60,644 nt of DNA from Clostridia bacterium (GTDB lineage Bacteria; Bacillota; Clostridia; Christensenellales; Aristaeellaceae): the NCBI GenBank assembly GCA_017938695.1, contig JAGBBA010000033.1:1-60644 (forward strand), read 5' to 3'. The notes beneath the pieces were generated by a model. The model was not told the DNA's origin and did no database searches. It saw nothing but the letters and a program-made list of their open reading frames with translations. Made by a program: the position numbers and the translations under genes. Positions within the stretch are counted from its first letter, which is position 1; each line of letters opens with the position of its first letter. Shown piece after piece: positions 17,099-25,454 of this stretch.

Positions 17099-17713
17099 TT
17101 ATTCCATGGTTGTCTGTGAAAAAGTAAGCGTAACGGCATAGACATGGTCGTGGCCTTCGCTGGCCAGCTTTTCGGGCTGGTAGAAGAAATGCGTACCGAT
17201 GAACTGCGGGCTTTGGTTGGCAGTGTAGATTTGCATAGCCACCGGGATGGGTGTTTCGTAGGTGATTTCCTGCAGCTGGGTGAGCATGGTGGTATACAGC
17301 CCGTTATCAGCTGCTGGGGCAAAATCAACAGCGAAATCCTTGTTGACGGTATAGGTGTAGCTGGCACCGTCGACGGAATAGGTTATGCCCTTGGGCAGAT
17401 CGTTGAAGGAAAGGGAAAACTGCCCCTCGCGGAGGGAAGCACCGATACGGCCGCCGCCAAGATCGGTCCATTGACCGTCTTTCAGCTCCCATATCTCCAT
17501 CACGACGCTTTTCAGCCCGTCATCCATACGGAAGTTGTAGGTCTGGTTGAAGGAGGCAGGGTACAAGGGCTGTGCTTCGGCAGGCTCCATATACATAGCG
17601 GGCTTCTTCTCAAAAAGGGGCTTCTCCTGGTTGATCTGCCAGAGGATGATACCAGCAGCAATCACGATCACTAATTCAATGCAGATGACAATGATCCATG
17701 CTTTGCGCTTCAT
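17099..17713 (-). CDS. Membrane-anchored protein of unknown function
   Basis: A 204-residue protein with one N-terminal membrane segment (IIVICIELVIVIAAGIILW, residues 7-25) after a Lys/Arg start, so the rest probably faces outward. The exported part shows beta-rich character (TYNFRMDD, VVMEIWELKDGQWTDLGGG, SYTYTVN). I do not recognise the family. It overlaps the mtaB stop by ATGA, so it is translationally coupled to mtaB, and precedes the HIT gene. Confidence 0.75.
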   Translation of the reverse strand: MKRKAWIIVICIELVIVIAAGIILWQINQEKPLFEKKPAMYMEPAEAQPLYPASFNQTYNFRMDDGLKSVVMEIWELKDGQWTDLGGGRIGASLREGQFSLSFNDLPKGITYSVDGASYTYTVNKDFAVDFAPAADNGLYTTMLTQLQEITYETPIPVAMQIYTANQSPQFIGTHFFYQPEKLASEGHDHVYAVTLTFSQTTME

Positions 17714-19023
17714 ACTAATTCTCCCTTCATGCCCTCACCGTCGATGGCGGCGAGCCTGGCCGTGACCACCGCGCCGCTATGGCAGGCAGGGCAGTCCGGC
17801 AACGTGACCTGGATGTACTCCGGGGTGTAGCCCAGCCAGTTGCCCTCGGCGTTCTGCTCTTCCAGCAGCACGGGGGCGGTGAGGCCCAGCCAGCTTTCCT
17901 GATAGGCATGGGCGGTGGTGTCGCCCAGGGCGATCAGCTCACGGGCGCGCTGATCCTTCAGGGCGTTGGGCAGCTGGTTCGGCATTACGGCAGCTTTGGT
18001 GCCCTCGCGCTGGGAGTAGGGGAAGACGTGGATCTTCGCATAGCCCACGGTTTCGATAAAGCGGCGGGTCTGCTGGTATTCCTCCTCAGTTTCGCCGGGG
18101 AAGCCGGTGAGCACATCGGTGGTGAAAGCCGCATGGGGGAAAGCGGCGCGGAGGTTATTCACCGCGTCCAGGTACATGCGCGTGTTGTAGCGGCGGGCCA
18201 TGCGGGCCAGCACCGTATCGCTGCCGGATTGCAACGCCAGGTGGAACTGGGGGCAGACTTTGTCCATCTGCGCCAGACGGGCGGAGAACTCCGCCGTGGC
18301 GATGGTGGGCTCCAGGCTGCCCAGGCGGATGCGCAGAATGCCCTCGGTATCCTGCACGGCCTGGATGGCGTCCAGCAGGGTGGAGCCGTCGGCCAGGTCT
18401 TTGCCGTAGCTGGACAGATGGATGCCGGTAAGCACCAGCTCCCGGAAACCAGCCTGGGCCAGCCGGGCGGCCTCGGCGGCGATATCCGCCAGGGGACGGG
18501 AGCGGATGGGGCCGCGCACGCTGGGAATGATGCAGTAGGTGCAGTGGTTGTTGCAGCCCTCCTGAATTTTCAGCGTGGCGCGGGTGTGCTCCTCCTGGTC
18601 GGTGATGGTCAGGTTCTCGAAGGGCGTGGCGGTGGTGAGGGCATCCACGGCGCAAAGCTTGATGTCATCACGGACGGCCTTTTCCAGCAGGGTGACGACC
18701 TCGCCGCGCCGCTGGGTGCCAAGGATCAGCCGTGCGCCGGTTTCCAGCAGAGCTTCACCTTTGCGCTGGGCCAGACAGCCGCACAGAATGATGTGGCTGT
18801 CCGGATGCTCGCGGCGCAGGCGGCGGGTGATCTGCATGGACTTCTTGTCGCCGGTGCCGGTGACGGTGCAGGTGTTGAGCACATACACGTCGGCGGCCTC
18901 GTGGAAGGGGACGACGGTGTAGCCTGCGGCGCGGAAGAGCTCCAGCATGGCCTGGGTGTCGTATTGGTTCACCTTGCAGCCCAAGGTGTGAAAGGCAACT
19001 GTGTTCAAAGGGGTCAACTCCAT
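17710..19023 (-). CDS. mtaB: tRNA t6A37 methylthiotransferase MtaB
   Basis: Radical-SAM enzyme converting t6A37 to ms2t6A37 in tRNA. The UPF0004 domain supplies Cys16 (LGCKVNQYD), Cys52 (NTCTV) and Cys83 (CGCLAQ) for one cluster; the radical-SAM motif GCNNHCTYC supplies Cys157, 161 and 164 for the other. A C-terminal TRAM-like segment follows. The 437-residue size is normal. ATG 19023 is given, but TTG 19008, preceded by TGGAG, starts nearer the conserved TVAFHTLGC block and may be the true start. t6A itself depends on tsaC, also in this window. Confidence 0.95.
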   Translation of the reverse strand: MELTPLNTVAFHTLGCKVNQYDTQAMLELFRAAGYTVVPFHEAADVYVLNTCTVTGTGDKKSMQITRRLRREHPDSHIILCGCLAQRKGEALLETGARLILGTQRRGEVVTLLEKAVRDDIKLCAVDALTTATPFENLTITDQEEHTRATLKIQEGCNNHCTYCIIPSVRGPIRSRPLADIAAEAARLAQAGFRELVLTGIHLSSYGKDLADGSTLLDAIQAVQDTEGILRIRLGSLEPTIATAEFSARLAQMDKVCPQFHLALQSGSDTVLARMARRYNTRMYLDAVNNLRAAFPHAAFTTDVLTGFPGETEEEYQQTRRFIETVGYAKIHVFPYSQREGTKAAVMPNQLPNALKDQRARELIALGDTTAHAYQESWLGLTAPVLLEEQNAEGNWLGYTPEYIQVTLPDCPACHSGAVVTARLAAIDGEGMKGELV

Positions 19024-19030
19024 ATGTTGA

Positions 19031-19120
19031 GGTGCAGGGGTTTCGCCGCTGCGGCGGCGACCAAAGGGCTTTCCGGTCGCCCTTTGGAAACCTTCGGCCA
19101 CCCCTCTTTTGGAGGAGGGC
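19031..19120. repeat. Intergenic hairpin repeat of a second type
   Basis: Between rsmE and mtaB: GCCGC/GCGGC (about 19045-19058), CCAAAGGGC/GCCCTTTGG with a 9-nt loop (19061-19087), and CCTC/GAGG near 19103-19116. Loop sizes and flanks differ from arrays A-G. It interrupts an otherwise compact operon and separates mtaB from a clear ribosome site. Confidence 0.6.
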
Positions 19121-19149
19121 AGTATTGTTGCGTTTTAGATGGTTGTACT

Positions 19150-19881
19150 TTATTCCATGTCACCATACAGGCACAGCAGCGCGCTGATGGCACTCAGGCC
19201 GGCGGTTTCGGTGCGAAGGATGCGCGGGCCCAGGGTGACGGGCTGGCAGCCGGCGGCCTTCATCTGGTCGATCTCCTCGGGGGACATGCCGCCCTCGGGG
19301 CCGATGACGATGGCCAGGTCGCGCACATCAGGGTGAGCCTGGTGGAAGGCGCGGAGAGAGAAGCCCTGCGCGTCCTCCCAGGGGACGATGGCAGCGGCAT
19401 GGCCGGGCAGGCGGGCCAGGAACTGCTTGAAGGAAATGGGCTCGTCCACGGGCATCATCTTGCAGCGGCCGGACTGCTTGCAGGCTTCACGGGCGATCTT
19501 CTGCCAGCGTTCTTGCTTTTTGGTGGCATCCTTGCCGGAAAGCTGCACCACGCAGCGGCTCATGGCTACGGGCACTACACGGTCTGCGCCCAGCTCCACG
19601 GCCTTTTGGGTGATCAGCTCCATCTTGTCGGCTTTGGGCAGCCCCTGGTACAGGGTGATGCGCAGCGCGGCCTCGGTGGAGGGGAGTTCCTCCAGGATGC
19701 GCAGGGTCACGCCGCCCTCCATATCGGTGATCTGGGCGGTATAGCGGTGTTCGTCGCAGAAGATCTGCGCGGTTTCGCCCACCTTCATGCGCAGCACGCG
19801 CTGAGCATGGTGGGCATCCTCGGCATTCAGACGGACAAGGCCGTCGGCGATGCCGGATTCATCAGCATAAAAACGGTGCAT
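19150..19881 (-). CDS. rsmE: 16S rRNA (uracil1498-N3)-methyltransferase
   Basis: SPOUT-class enzyme methylating U1498 of 16S rRNA. The 243-residue protein has the N-terminal PUA-like part (MHRFYADES, DAHHAQRVLRMKVGE) and the knotted SAM site with IVIGPEGGMSPEEID and LGPRILRTETAGLSAI. The start ATG 19881 overlaps the prmA stop by one base (TGATG), so the longer open frame upstream is prmA sequence in another phase. Confidence 0.96.
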   Translation of the reverse strand: MHRFYADESGIADGLVRLNAEDAHHAQRVLRMKVGETAQIFCDEHRYTAQITDMEGGVTLRILEELPSTEAALRITLYQGLPKADKMELITQKAVELGADRVVPVAMSRCVVQLSGKDATKKQERWQKIAREACKQSGRCKMMPVDEPISFKQFLARLPGHAAAIVPWEDAQGFSLRAFHQAHPDVRDLAIVIGPEGGMSPEEIDQMKAAGCQPVTLGPRILRTETAGLSAISALLCLYGDME

Positions 19882-20828
19882 CAGGCGTGCCTCCGGGCCA
19901 GCATGGCCACCCATTCACCCTTGTGGCAAACCTTGAGGATGGTGTAACCAGCTGCGATGAGGGCATCGTGCACGTCCTGCTCGCGCTCCTTGATGATGCC
20001 GGAGCAGATGAACAGGCCGCCGGGGACGATGTGGTCGTTGAGGGGAGCGGCGAACATGCAGATGACATCAGCAATGATGTTGGCCACGCACAGCTCGCAC
20101 TGGGCGTCCACCTTTTCCAGCAGGTTGCCCTCCAGGGTGGTGATGGTATCCTGCAGGCCGTTGTGCTCCACGTTTTCACGGGCAACCTTCACGGCCATGG
20201 GGTCGATGTCGATGGCCAGCACGTCCTTGGCACCCAGCATGGCTGCGCCAATGGCCAGAATACCGCTGCCGGTGCCCACGTCGATCACGTGCTCGCCGCC
20301 CTGAACGACCTCTTCCAGCAGCTCCAGGCACATGCCGGTGGTTTCGTGGGTGCCGCTGCCAAAGGCCATGCCGGGGTCGATCTCGATGATGCGGTCGCCC
20401 TCCTGCTTGTCATAGGGCTCCCAGGTGGGCTTGACCACCAGGGACTTGCCAGCACGGAAGGGCTTGTAGAACTGCTTCCACACCTCGGACCAGTCCTCGT
20501 CCTTCACGTTCAGGGTGTCGATGGCCAGGGTGCCGAAGTCGAACTCGGGCACGGTGCGCTTCAGCTCGTCCAGGTGCATGCGCAGGGCCTGCATTCGCTC
20601 GGCAAAGGCAGCGTCGGGCTCGAACCAGGCGTGCACCTGCACATCCTCGGGCAGGGTGTTGATCAGGTTGGGGTCGATGATCTCCCAGATGCCGTTGGGC
20701 TTGGTGGGGTCGGGGATATCGGCGCGGTCCTCCACCATGGTGCCGGTGGAGCCGTGCTGGATCAGGGCTTCGGACACCATGTCCGCGCCCAGCGTGGTGG
20801 TGTGTACAGTGATTTCAACCCATTCCAT
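19881..20828 (-). CDS. prmA: Ribosomal protein L11 methyltransferase
   Basis: Trimethylates lysines and the N-terminus of L11. A 315-residue protein with an N-terminal substrate-binding part starting MEWVEITVHTT and a class I methyltransferase with motif I IDVGTGSGILAIGA and the acidic loop AIDIDP. ATG 20828 follows GAGGTG at proper spacing; an in-frame ATG three codons earlier lacks one. Confidence 0.96.
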   Translation of the reverse strand: MEWVEITVHTTTLGADMVSEALIQHGSTGTMVEDRADIPDPTKPNGIWEIIDPNLINTLPEDVQVHAWFEPDAAFAERMQALRMHLDELKRTVPEFDFGTLAIDTLNVKDEDWSEVWKQFYKPFRAGKSLVVKPTWEPYDKQEGDRIIEIDPGMAFGSGTHETTGMCLELLEEVVQGGEHVIDVGTGSGILAIGAAMLGAKDVLAIDIDPMAVKVARENVEHNGLQDTITTLEGNLLEKVDAQCELCVANIIADVICMFAAPLNDHIVPGGLFICSGIIKEREQDVHDALIAAGYTILKVCHKGEWVAMLARRHA

Positions 20829-20842
20829 TGCGATCACCTCGT

Positions 20843-20880
20843 GAATTAATTAGGAATTATGAATTAGGAATGATGAATTA
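20843..20880. repeat. AATTCGGAATGCGG-type repeat tract, A+T-rich degenerate copy
   Basis: GAATTA / GGAATTAT / GGAATGAT units followed by AAGTGTGGGCTGGGG, the flank shared with the copy at 46693. No hairpin array follows this copy. Confidence 0.6.
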
Positions 20881-20895
20881 AGTGTGGGCTGGGGA

Positions 20896-21099
20896 TCAAC
20901 CAAGGAAAAGCATGCCGATAAAGCAGACGATGCTTACCAGCGAAAACACAATGCCTTCGATCCGGGTGAGGCGGAGATAACTGTCGGAAGGCTCGGTGGC
21001 GTTGGACTTCCAGCTTTCAGTGATCTCCCACCAGAAGGATGGCGCAAGGGTCATCAACAGCCCAACGGCAAGGACAATAATGCAGCCGATGTAGATCAA
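20896..21099 (-). CDS. Small membrane protein (DUF6199-like), copy 1
   Basis: A 67-residue protein with two hydrophobic segments (about 2-20 and 49-66) around a short polar loop reading FWWEITESWKS and EPSDSYLRLTRIEG. It is a diverged duplicate of the neighbouring 73-residue protein: both have W-x-W/E-I/L-T-x-x-WK, a P-S-x-x-Y-L block and an R-x-x-G before the second membrane segment. The pattern resembles the DUF6199 family; the role is unknown. Confidence 0.65.
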   Translation of the reverse strand: MIYIGCIIVLAVGLLMTLAPSFWWEITESWKSNATEPSDSYLRLTRIEGIVFSLVSIVCFIGMLFLG

Positions 21100-21121
21100 A
21101 GCACGGACTCCTTTCCGGGCA

Positions 21122-21343
21122 CTATTTCAGCGAGATGGAAATGAGCACGCCGATCAGCAGCAGGCCCAGAATAAGAATCATCCAGCCGCGCACACGGGTG
21201 GCGGAGAGGTACTCCGGCGAGGGCTGCCTGGCATTCTGCGTTTTCCATTGCTGGGTAAGCTCCCAAACCCATTCAGGCTTGAGGACGTGCAGAAGGCCAC
21301 TGCCCAACACAAGCAATAGCAGAAGAGGGCTGGATTCGGACAT
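21122..21343 (-). CDS. Small membrane protein (DUF6199-like), copy 2
   Basis: A 73-residue protein with two membrane segments (about 5-21 and 53-71) and the loop PEWVWELTQQWKTQ with PSPEYLSATRVRG. It is a tandem paralogue of the 67-residue protein 22 nt downstream and probably co-transcribed with it. A hydrophobic dimer or bacteriocin-immunity-like role cannot be excluded; no function is assigned. Confidence 0.65.
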   Translation of the reverse strand: MSESSPLLLLLVLGSGLLHVLKPEWVWELTQQWKTQNARQPSPEYLSATRVRGWMILILGLLLIGVLISISLK

Positions 21344-21365
21344 GGGCAGGCCTCCTTGCGGGGGG

Positions 21366-21402
21366 ATTCGGAATGCGGAATTCGGAATGCGGAATTCGGA
21401 AT
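21366..21402. repeat. AATTCGGAATGCGG-type repeat tract, copy before array B
   Basis: GGAATGC and GGAATTC units alternate (37 bp), followed by AAGTGAGGGCTG. Confidence 0.8.
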
Positions 21403-21470
21403 GAAGTGAGGGCTGCCGCTCAACGCGTCCCCAGCTTATGCGCGAACGCTGGGCATCCCCGAAAGGGTTT

Positions 21471-21570
21471 CGAAAGGGTCGAAGACCCTTCGTGGGATTC
21501 TTAAGGGCAAAGCCCTTAAGCGGAGTTCAGAGGCAGAGCCTCTGGCGGGTTGTCAGGGCGGAGCCATGAC
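21471..21570. repeat. Hairpin array B, next to the peptide-binding protein stop
   Basis: Hairpins at 21471-21492 (CGAAAGGGTC, loop GAA, one bulge), 21500-21520 (9 bp, loop AAA), 21528-21544 (CAGAGGC, loop AGA) and 21552-21570 (GTCAGGGC, loop GGA, one mismatch). The last ends 3 nt before the stop codon at 21574. A looser GC hairpin (CCCAGC/GCTGGG, about 21430-21453) precedes them. Confidence 0.8.
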
Positions 21571-21573
21571 CCC

Positions 21574-23154
21574 TTAGGGGTGGAAGGTTTCGATACCGCG
21601 GAGGAGTTCAAGCTCGCGCACGTCGCGGGCGGTGGTGTACATCTGCCGGGTGAGGACGGAGCCGGAGCGGTAGAAGAGGCAGATGAAGGGCACGTCCTCG
21701 GCAAAACGGGCCTGAATGTTCCACAGGGACTGCTTGAAGCCGTCCTGGGTGAGCTGGGTGCGCAGGTCTTTGCAGAGGCTGGTCATGTCGTTGGATTTGT
21801 ACAGGCCGTAGTTGCCGGTGTTGCCGGTCATGAGAAGGTAGCCGGGATCGGGGCAGACATCCATGGCGAAGGAGGCGATGGCCAGGTCGAAGGAGGCGGC
21901 CTTGAGCTTCTTCTGGATGTCGGTGAAGGTCATGATCTCGATCTTGGTGGAGATGCCCACCTGGCCCAGCATGTCGGCGATGAGGTTGGCGGTCTCCACA
22001 CGGACGTTGTTGTCCGGCTCTTCATAAACATAAATGCGCAGGTGCAGGTTCTTCTGCTTCCCGTCGGAGCCGGTCTTGTCCAGGATGGTATCGTCGTTGG
22101 TGTCGGCCCAGCCGTCGGCCTCAAGCAGGGCACGGGCGGCCTCGATATCCGTTTTGAAATAATCGCTCAGGGTGTCGTTGTACATCCAGGTGCCGGGGAT
22201 CATGGGGGTGTCGGTGCGCTCCACCATGCCCATGTACACCTGCTTGGCGATCTTGTCCGGGTCGATGAGATAGCGGATAGCCTGGCGCACGGCCAGGGAA
22301 TCCAGAGGGAAGGATTTGTGGTTGATCAGCACGGTTTCCAGCTGGTTGGTGCGGTAGTCCAGGGCCAGGGAGGTGGAGCCGTTTTTATGCTGGGCAGCCG
22401 CAATGGAACGGGTGAACACGGTATCCACCCGGGCATATTCGTAGCTTTCGATCACGGCGGAGGGGGAATCGTGCATGATGACCATCATTTCCTGCACCTG
22501 GGGCTTGGTCTGCCACCAGTGGGGGTTCTGCTGCAGCCAGATGTAGTTGGCAGGCTCGAAGGTGGAGATCATGTAGGCACCGGTGCCGGGCGGATTGGGC
22601 GAGGACACACGATCCTTGGGCAGCACGGGGAAGGTCATGGCATAGAGCAGGCCGTAGTAATTGCGGCCGGAAGCGGTCTTTACCACCACGGTATGGTCGC
22701 CGGAGGCACTGATCTTGCTGACGAAGTATTTCAGGTTGAAGTAATAACCGGGGGTCTGGGAGTCTTCTTCATTGGCGCGGTCCAGGATATACTGGGCGGT
22801 GGCCACCACGTCGTGGGCGGTCATGGGCGTGCCGTCGGAAAAGAAGATGTTCTCGCGCAGGTGGAAGGTCCAGGTCTTGCCGTTGCCGGATTCCTCCCAG
22901 CTTTCGGCCAGACCGGGCTGGGGGAGATAGTCGTCGTCAATGACGATAAGGCTCTCGTACACCAGGTCGTAGATGCTCATCATGTCCCGTTCCACAGGGT
23001 CCAGGGGCTCAATGAGGGTGGTCTTGGTGGACTGGATGCCGATGACCAGGCTGTCGCCCATGTTGGTGGCACGGGCGATGTCAGGCAGGATCAGAAGAAG
23101 GGTCAGCGTCAGGGGCAGCAGCTTCCTGATAAAAAAGCGCATCGTAGATCGCAT
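21574..23154 (-). CDS. ABC transporter substrate-binding protein, family 5 (peptide/nickel type)
   Basis: A 526-residue exported solute-binding protein, of the oligopeptide/dipeptide class. A signal peptide spans ~1-29 (LLPLTLTLLLILPDIARA); there is no lipobox cysteine, unusual for a Firmicute binding protein, so it may stay anchored by the uncleaved segment or be released. Typical blocks: YDLVYESLIVIDD, PGLAESWEES, WTFHLRENIFFSDGTPMTAHDV, and QAIRYLIDPDKIAKQVYMG. The ATG at 23154 overlaps the preceding lytic transglycosylase gene by about 70 nt, an unusually long overlap; ATG 23142 is an alternative. No permease genes are nearby. Confidence 0.88.
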   Translation of the reverse strand: MRSTMRFFIRKLLPLTLTLLLILPDIARATNMGDSLVIGIQSTKTTLIEPLDPVERDMMSIYDLVYESLIVIDDDYLPQPGLAESWEESGNGKTWTFHLRENIFFSDGTPMTAHDVVATAQYILDRANEEDSQTPGYYFNLKYFVSKISASGDHTVVVKTASGRNYYGLLYAMTFPVLPKDRVSSPNPPGTGAYMISTFEPANYIWLQQNPHWWQTKPQVQEMMVIMHDSPSAVIESYEYARVDTVFTRSIAAAQHKNGSTSLALDYRTNQLETVLINHKSFPLDSLAVRQAIRYLIDPDKIAKQVYMGMVERTDTPMIPGTWMYNDTLSDYFKTDIEAARALLEADGWADTNDDTILDKTGSDGKQKNLHLRIYVYEEPDNNVRVETANLIADMLGQVGISTKIEIMTFTDIQKKLKAASFDLAIASFAMDVCPDPGYLLMTGNTGNYGLYKSNDMTSLCKDLRTQLTQDGFKQSLWNIQARFAEDVPFICLFYRSGSVLTRQMYTTARDVRELELLRGIETFHP

Positions 23155-23959
23155 AAGCTTGGGTCACTCTCCCTGCATAGGTTTTGGTGGGGCCGTCCTT
23201 CATGTTTTCCAACTGAAGGGTGCGGCCGTCGGGGGACATGGTCTTGTCGCTGAGCCAGGAGGTCACGGTGGTCTGCCCGGCGTGATAGGCACTGGCTACC
23301 GCCACGGGATCGCCCCGGAACAGCCGGGACAGGTAGCTCAGATACCATGTGCCGTAGCGGATGTTCTGCTCGGCGTCGTACATGAAATCAAAATGGAAGT
23401 AATCCACATCCAGCTTGCCAGCGATCCACTCGGCGGTGTCGGGCATGAGCTGCATCAGGCCCCGGGCCCCCACGCTGGACTCCGCATCGGTGCGGAAGGA
23501 GCTTTCGTTGAGGATGATGGCTGCCACAAAGGCAGGCTGAAGATTGTTTTCGGCGGCGTAGTGCTCGATCAGGTCCTTGTAATAAATGGGGTGGGCATCC
23601 ACAATGCGCTCGTAGGCCTGCTGGCGCGCGGTCTGCTGCTGCACGATGTAGGCCTGCATCAGGTTCTGGGCGGCCACTAGGGCAAGGATCAGCACCAGGC
23701 AGCCGATGATGGAGGCGGTGAGCCACAGCGGCATGCGGTGGGAGGGCTTGCGAACCCGGCGCGCCGGTGCTTTGGGGCGTTCCATCACCGGGGGCGGCGC
23801 GGCGTCCATCAGGGGAGCCGGGGCAGGGGCGGCACTGCGCTGCACGGGCGGCGCGGTGCGCTCCATCAGCTCCGGAGAGGGAGCGATGCCGGTGTCCTGC
23901 TTGTATCGGTCAGCGCGGCGGGGGGTGCGCCGGGGGCTGAGGGGCGTTTGTGTATCCAT
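23081..23959 (-). CDS. Membrane-anchored lytic transglycosylase (SLT domain)
   Basis: A 292-residue protein cleaving peptidoglycan glycan strands. Residues 1-76 are Pro/Ala/Arg-rich and cytoplasmic, 77-97 are one membrane helix, and ~125-260 form the SLT domain: catalytic Glu152 in ILNESSF, then SSVGARGLMQLMP and a C-terminal ASAYHAGQTTV block. It starts 14 nt after coaE and overlaps the next gene, so the three are likely one operon. The family resembles SLT proteins beside coaE in other Clostridia. Confidence 0.92.
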   Translation of the reverse strand: MDTQTPLSPRRTPRRADRYKQDTGIAPSPELMERTAPPVQRSAAPAPAPLMDAAPPPVMERPKAPARRVRKPSHRMPLWLTASIIGCLVLILALVAAQNLMQAYIVQQQTARQQAYERIVDAHPIYYKDLIEHYAAENNLQPAFVAAIILNESSFRTDAESSVGARGLMQLMPDTAEWIAGKLDVDYFHFDFMYDAEQNIRYGTWYLSYLSRLFRGDPVAVASAYHAGQTTVTSWLSDKTMSPDGRTLQLENMKDGPTKTYAGRVTQAYAIYDALFYQEAAAPDADPSSDPA

Positions 23960-23973
23960 AGGGGCCTCCTTTG

Positions 23974-24573
23974 TCAGGCCTGTGCGATCTCCTTGGCATA
24001 AAGTGCAGGGATCATAGACTTAGTGTATTCGATGGAGCCACTGGTGTCAATCACCACATCGGCCCGGGCGGCCTTTTCGTCGGCAGAAAGCTGGCTGCGC
24101 AGCCGGGCCTCGGCCTCGTCACGGGTGAAGCCGTCACGGGCCATCAGGCGTTCCAGCTGGATCTCCCGGGGGAGCCACACGCACCACACCGCATCGCACA
24201 GCTTTTCCATGCCGGTTTCGTACAAAAGGGGCATGTCCAGCACGCACAGGGCGGCACCGGCCTTTCGGGCTTCCGCCATACGTTGCCGGGTCAAAAAGAT
24301 CACCAGGGGGTGCATGATGGCGTCCAGCCGGGCACGGGCTTTGTCATGGCCAAAGACCACGCTGCCCAGGGCGCGGCGATTCAGCATACCATCGGGGAGG
24401 AATACAGCATCGCCAAAGGCCTCGCGGATGGCAGGCAGGGCCAGGCCGCCGGGGGCAGTAAGCTCCCGGGAAAGCAGGTCGCCGTCGATGATCACGGCAC
24501 CCAGCTCCTTCAGCGTGGCGGATACGTTGCTCTTACCGCAGGCTATGGAACCTGTCAGGCCAATGGTGCGCAT
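23974..24573 (-). CDS. coaE: Dephospho-CoA kinase
   Basis: Last step of coenzyme A synthesis: phosphorylation of dephospho-CoA at the ribose 3'-OH. The 199-residue protein has P-loop GSIACGKS (8-15), IIDGDLLSREL and DMPLLYETGMEKLCD. Start ATG 24573 begins MRTIGLTG as in the family; the longer open frame is excluded. Confidence 0.96.
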   Translation of the reverse strand: MRTIGLTGSIACGKSNVSATLKELGAVIIDGDLLSRELTAPGGLALPAIREAFGDAVFLPDGMLNRRALGSVVFGHDKARARLDAIMHPLVIFLTRQRMAEARKAGAALCVLDMPLLYETGMEKLCDAVWCVWLPREIQLERLMARDGFTRDEAEARLRSQLSADEKAARADVVIDTSGSIEYTKSMIPALYAKEIAQA

Positions 24574-24632
24574 GATGCTCCCTCCTGAATACAAACGAAT
24601 GAAAAACATGGAACCCTGCAAAACGCAAAGCG

Positions 24633-24654
24633 GCCCGGCAACCTAATGCCGGGC
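24633..24654 (-). terminator. Hairpin after the TPM-domain gene
   Basis: GCCCGGC/GCCGGGC with an 8-nt loop. The U-tract on the minus strand is weak (CGCTTTGCGTTTT), so termination may be partial. Confidence 0.45.
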
Positions 24655-24661
24655 GAAAGGG

Positions 24662-25453
24662 TTAGTTGTTATCCCAAAGCTTCCACAGGCCCAGGGCGGC
24701 CAGAATCCGGGAGAAGGGGGCGCAGCCGCATCCACAGCCGCCGCGGCGGTCCTTCTTGCCGAAGATGACCATCAGCAGGAACACGGTGAGGATCACCTTG
24801 CCCAGGGAGAAGCCGGTGTCCTTATCCTCATGGGTAACGCGTTCCAGGCCGGTTTTCACTTCAACATTGGTGCGTGTTTTCACGTTGGCATCGGCCCAGC
24901 GTTTGCTCCATTCCTCGGCCCATTCTTCCATGGACTGGCTGGGGGCAGTCTGGCCAAACAGGCCGTTCAGGCTGATGCTCTCGTCATAGGCCTTGTTGAT
25001 CTCCTCGGTCAGGGCCGGGATGTACTGGCAGATAGCCTCGTCGTAACGCTGCTCCAGGAAGGCTGGGGCAAAATAGGAGTTCAGCAGCTTATCCTGTACC
25101 TGGGTGGAGATTTTGCGGTTGATATCCTCGCCGCCGAAGGTACCGAACTTGTCCTCGCCCACGGCGATGAGCAGCAGCAGGTCGTTGTCGTGGAGGTTCC
25201 ACTGATCCCGCAGAGCAGCGGCATAATCCGCCAGGGATTCACCGTCCAGGAAATCGACCGTAGCCACATAGAAATCGACGGGGGTGTCGTCGTCTACCCG
25301 GTCAGCGAAGGTAACAAGGTCCTTCACGGTGGACTGGCTGAGCACAGCAGCGGCATCGGTGACCTCGCCCTGCTTGGCAGGGTAACGGGGCTGGGCCAGG
25401 GCGGCAGAGCACAGAAGCAGCATAGCCAGCAGCAGGCAAATGATTTTCTTCAT
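24662..25453 (-). CDS. TPM domain membrane protein
   Basis: A 263-residue protein with a signal peptide (LLLAMLLLCSAALA), an extracytoplasmic TPM (TPM_phosphatase-like) domain (~25-160, with VTDAAAVLSQ and LLLLIAVGEDKFG), a membrane segment (~220-240), and a short Cys/Gly-rich tail (GGCGCGCAP) that could bind metal or be modified. TPM proteins commonly pair with LemA-family proteins, and a LemA-like gene lies immediately upstream (1-nt gap). AGGAGG overlaps the upstream stop, coupling translation. Confidence 0.85.
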   Translation of the reverse strand: MKKIICLLLAMLLLCSAALAQPRYPAKQGEVTDAAAVLSQSTVKDLVTFADRVDDDTPVDFYVATVDFLDGESLADYAAALRDQWNLHDNDLLLLIAVGEDKFGTFGGEDINRKISTQVQDKLLNSYFAPAFLEQRYDEAICQYIPALTEEINKAYDESISLNGLFGQTAPSQSMEEWAEEWSKRWADANVKTRTNVEVKTGLERVTHEDKDTGFSLGKVILTVFLLMVIFGKKDRRGGCGCGCAPFSRILAALGLWKLWDNN

Positions 25454-25454
25454 A

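Noticed and set aside
17779-19947. 722-codon open frame on the plus strand opposite mtaB and rsmE
   Set aside because: It is the antisense shadow of two well-conserved genes in GC-rich DNA. Its translation is Gly/Ala/Val/His-rich with no domain and no ribosome site.
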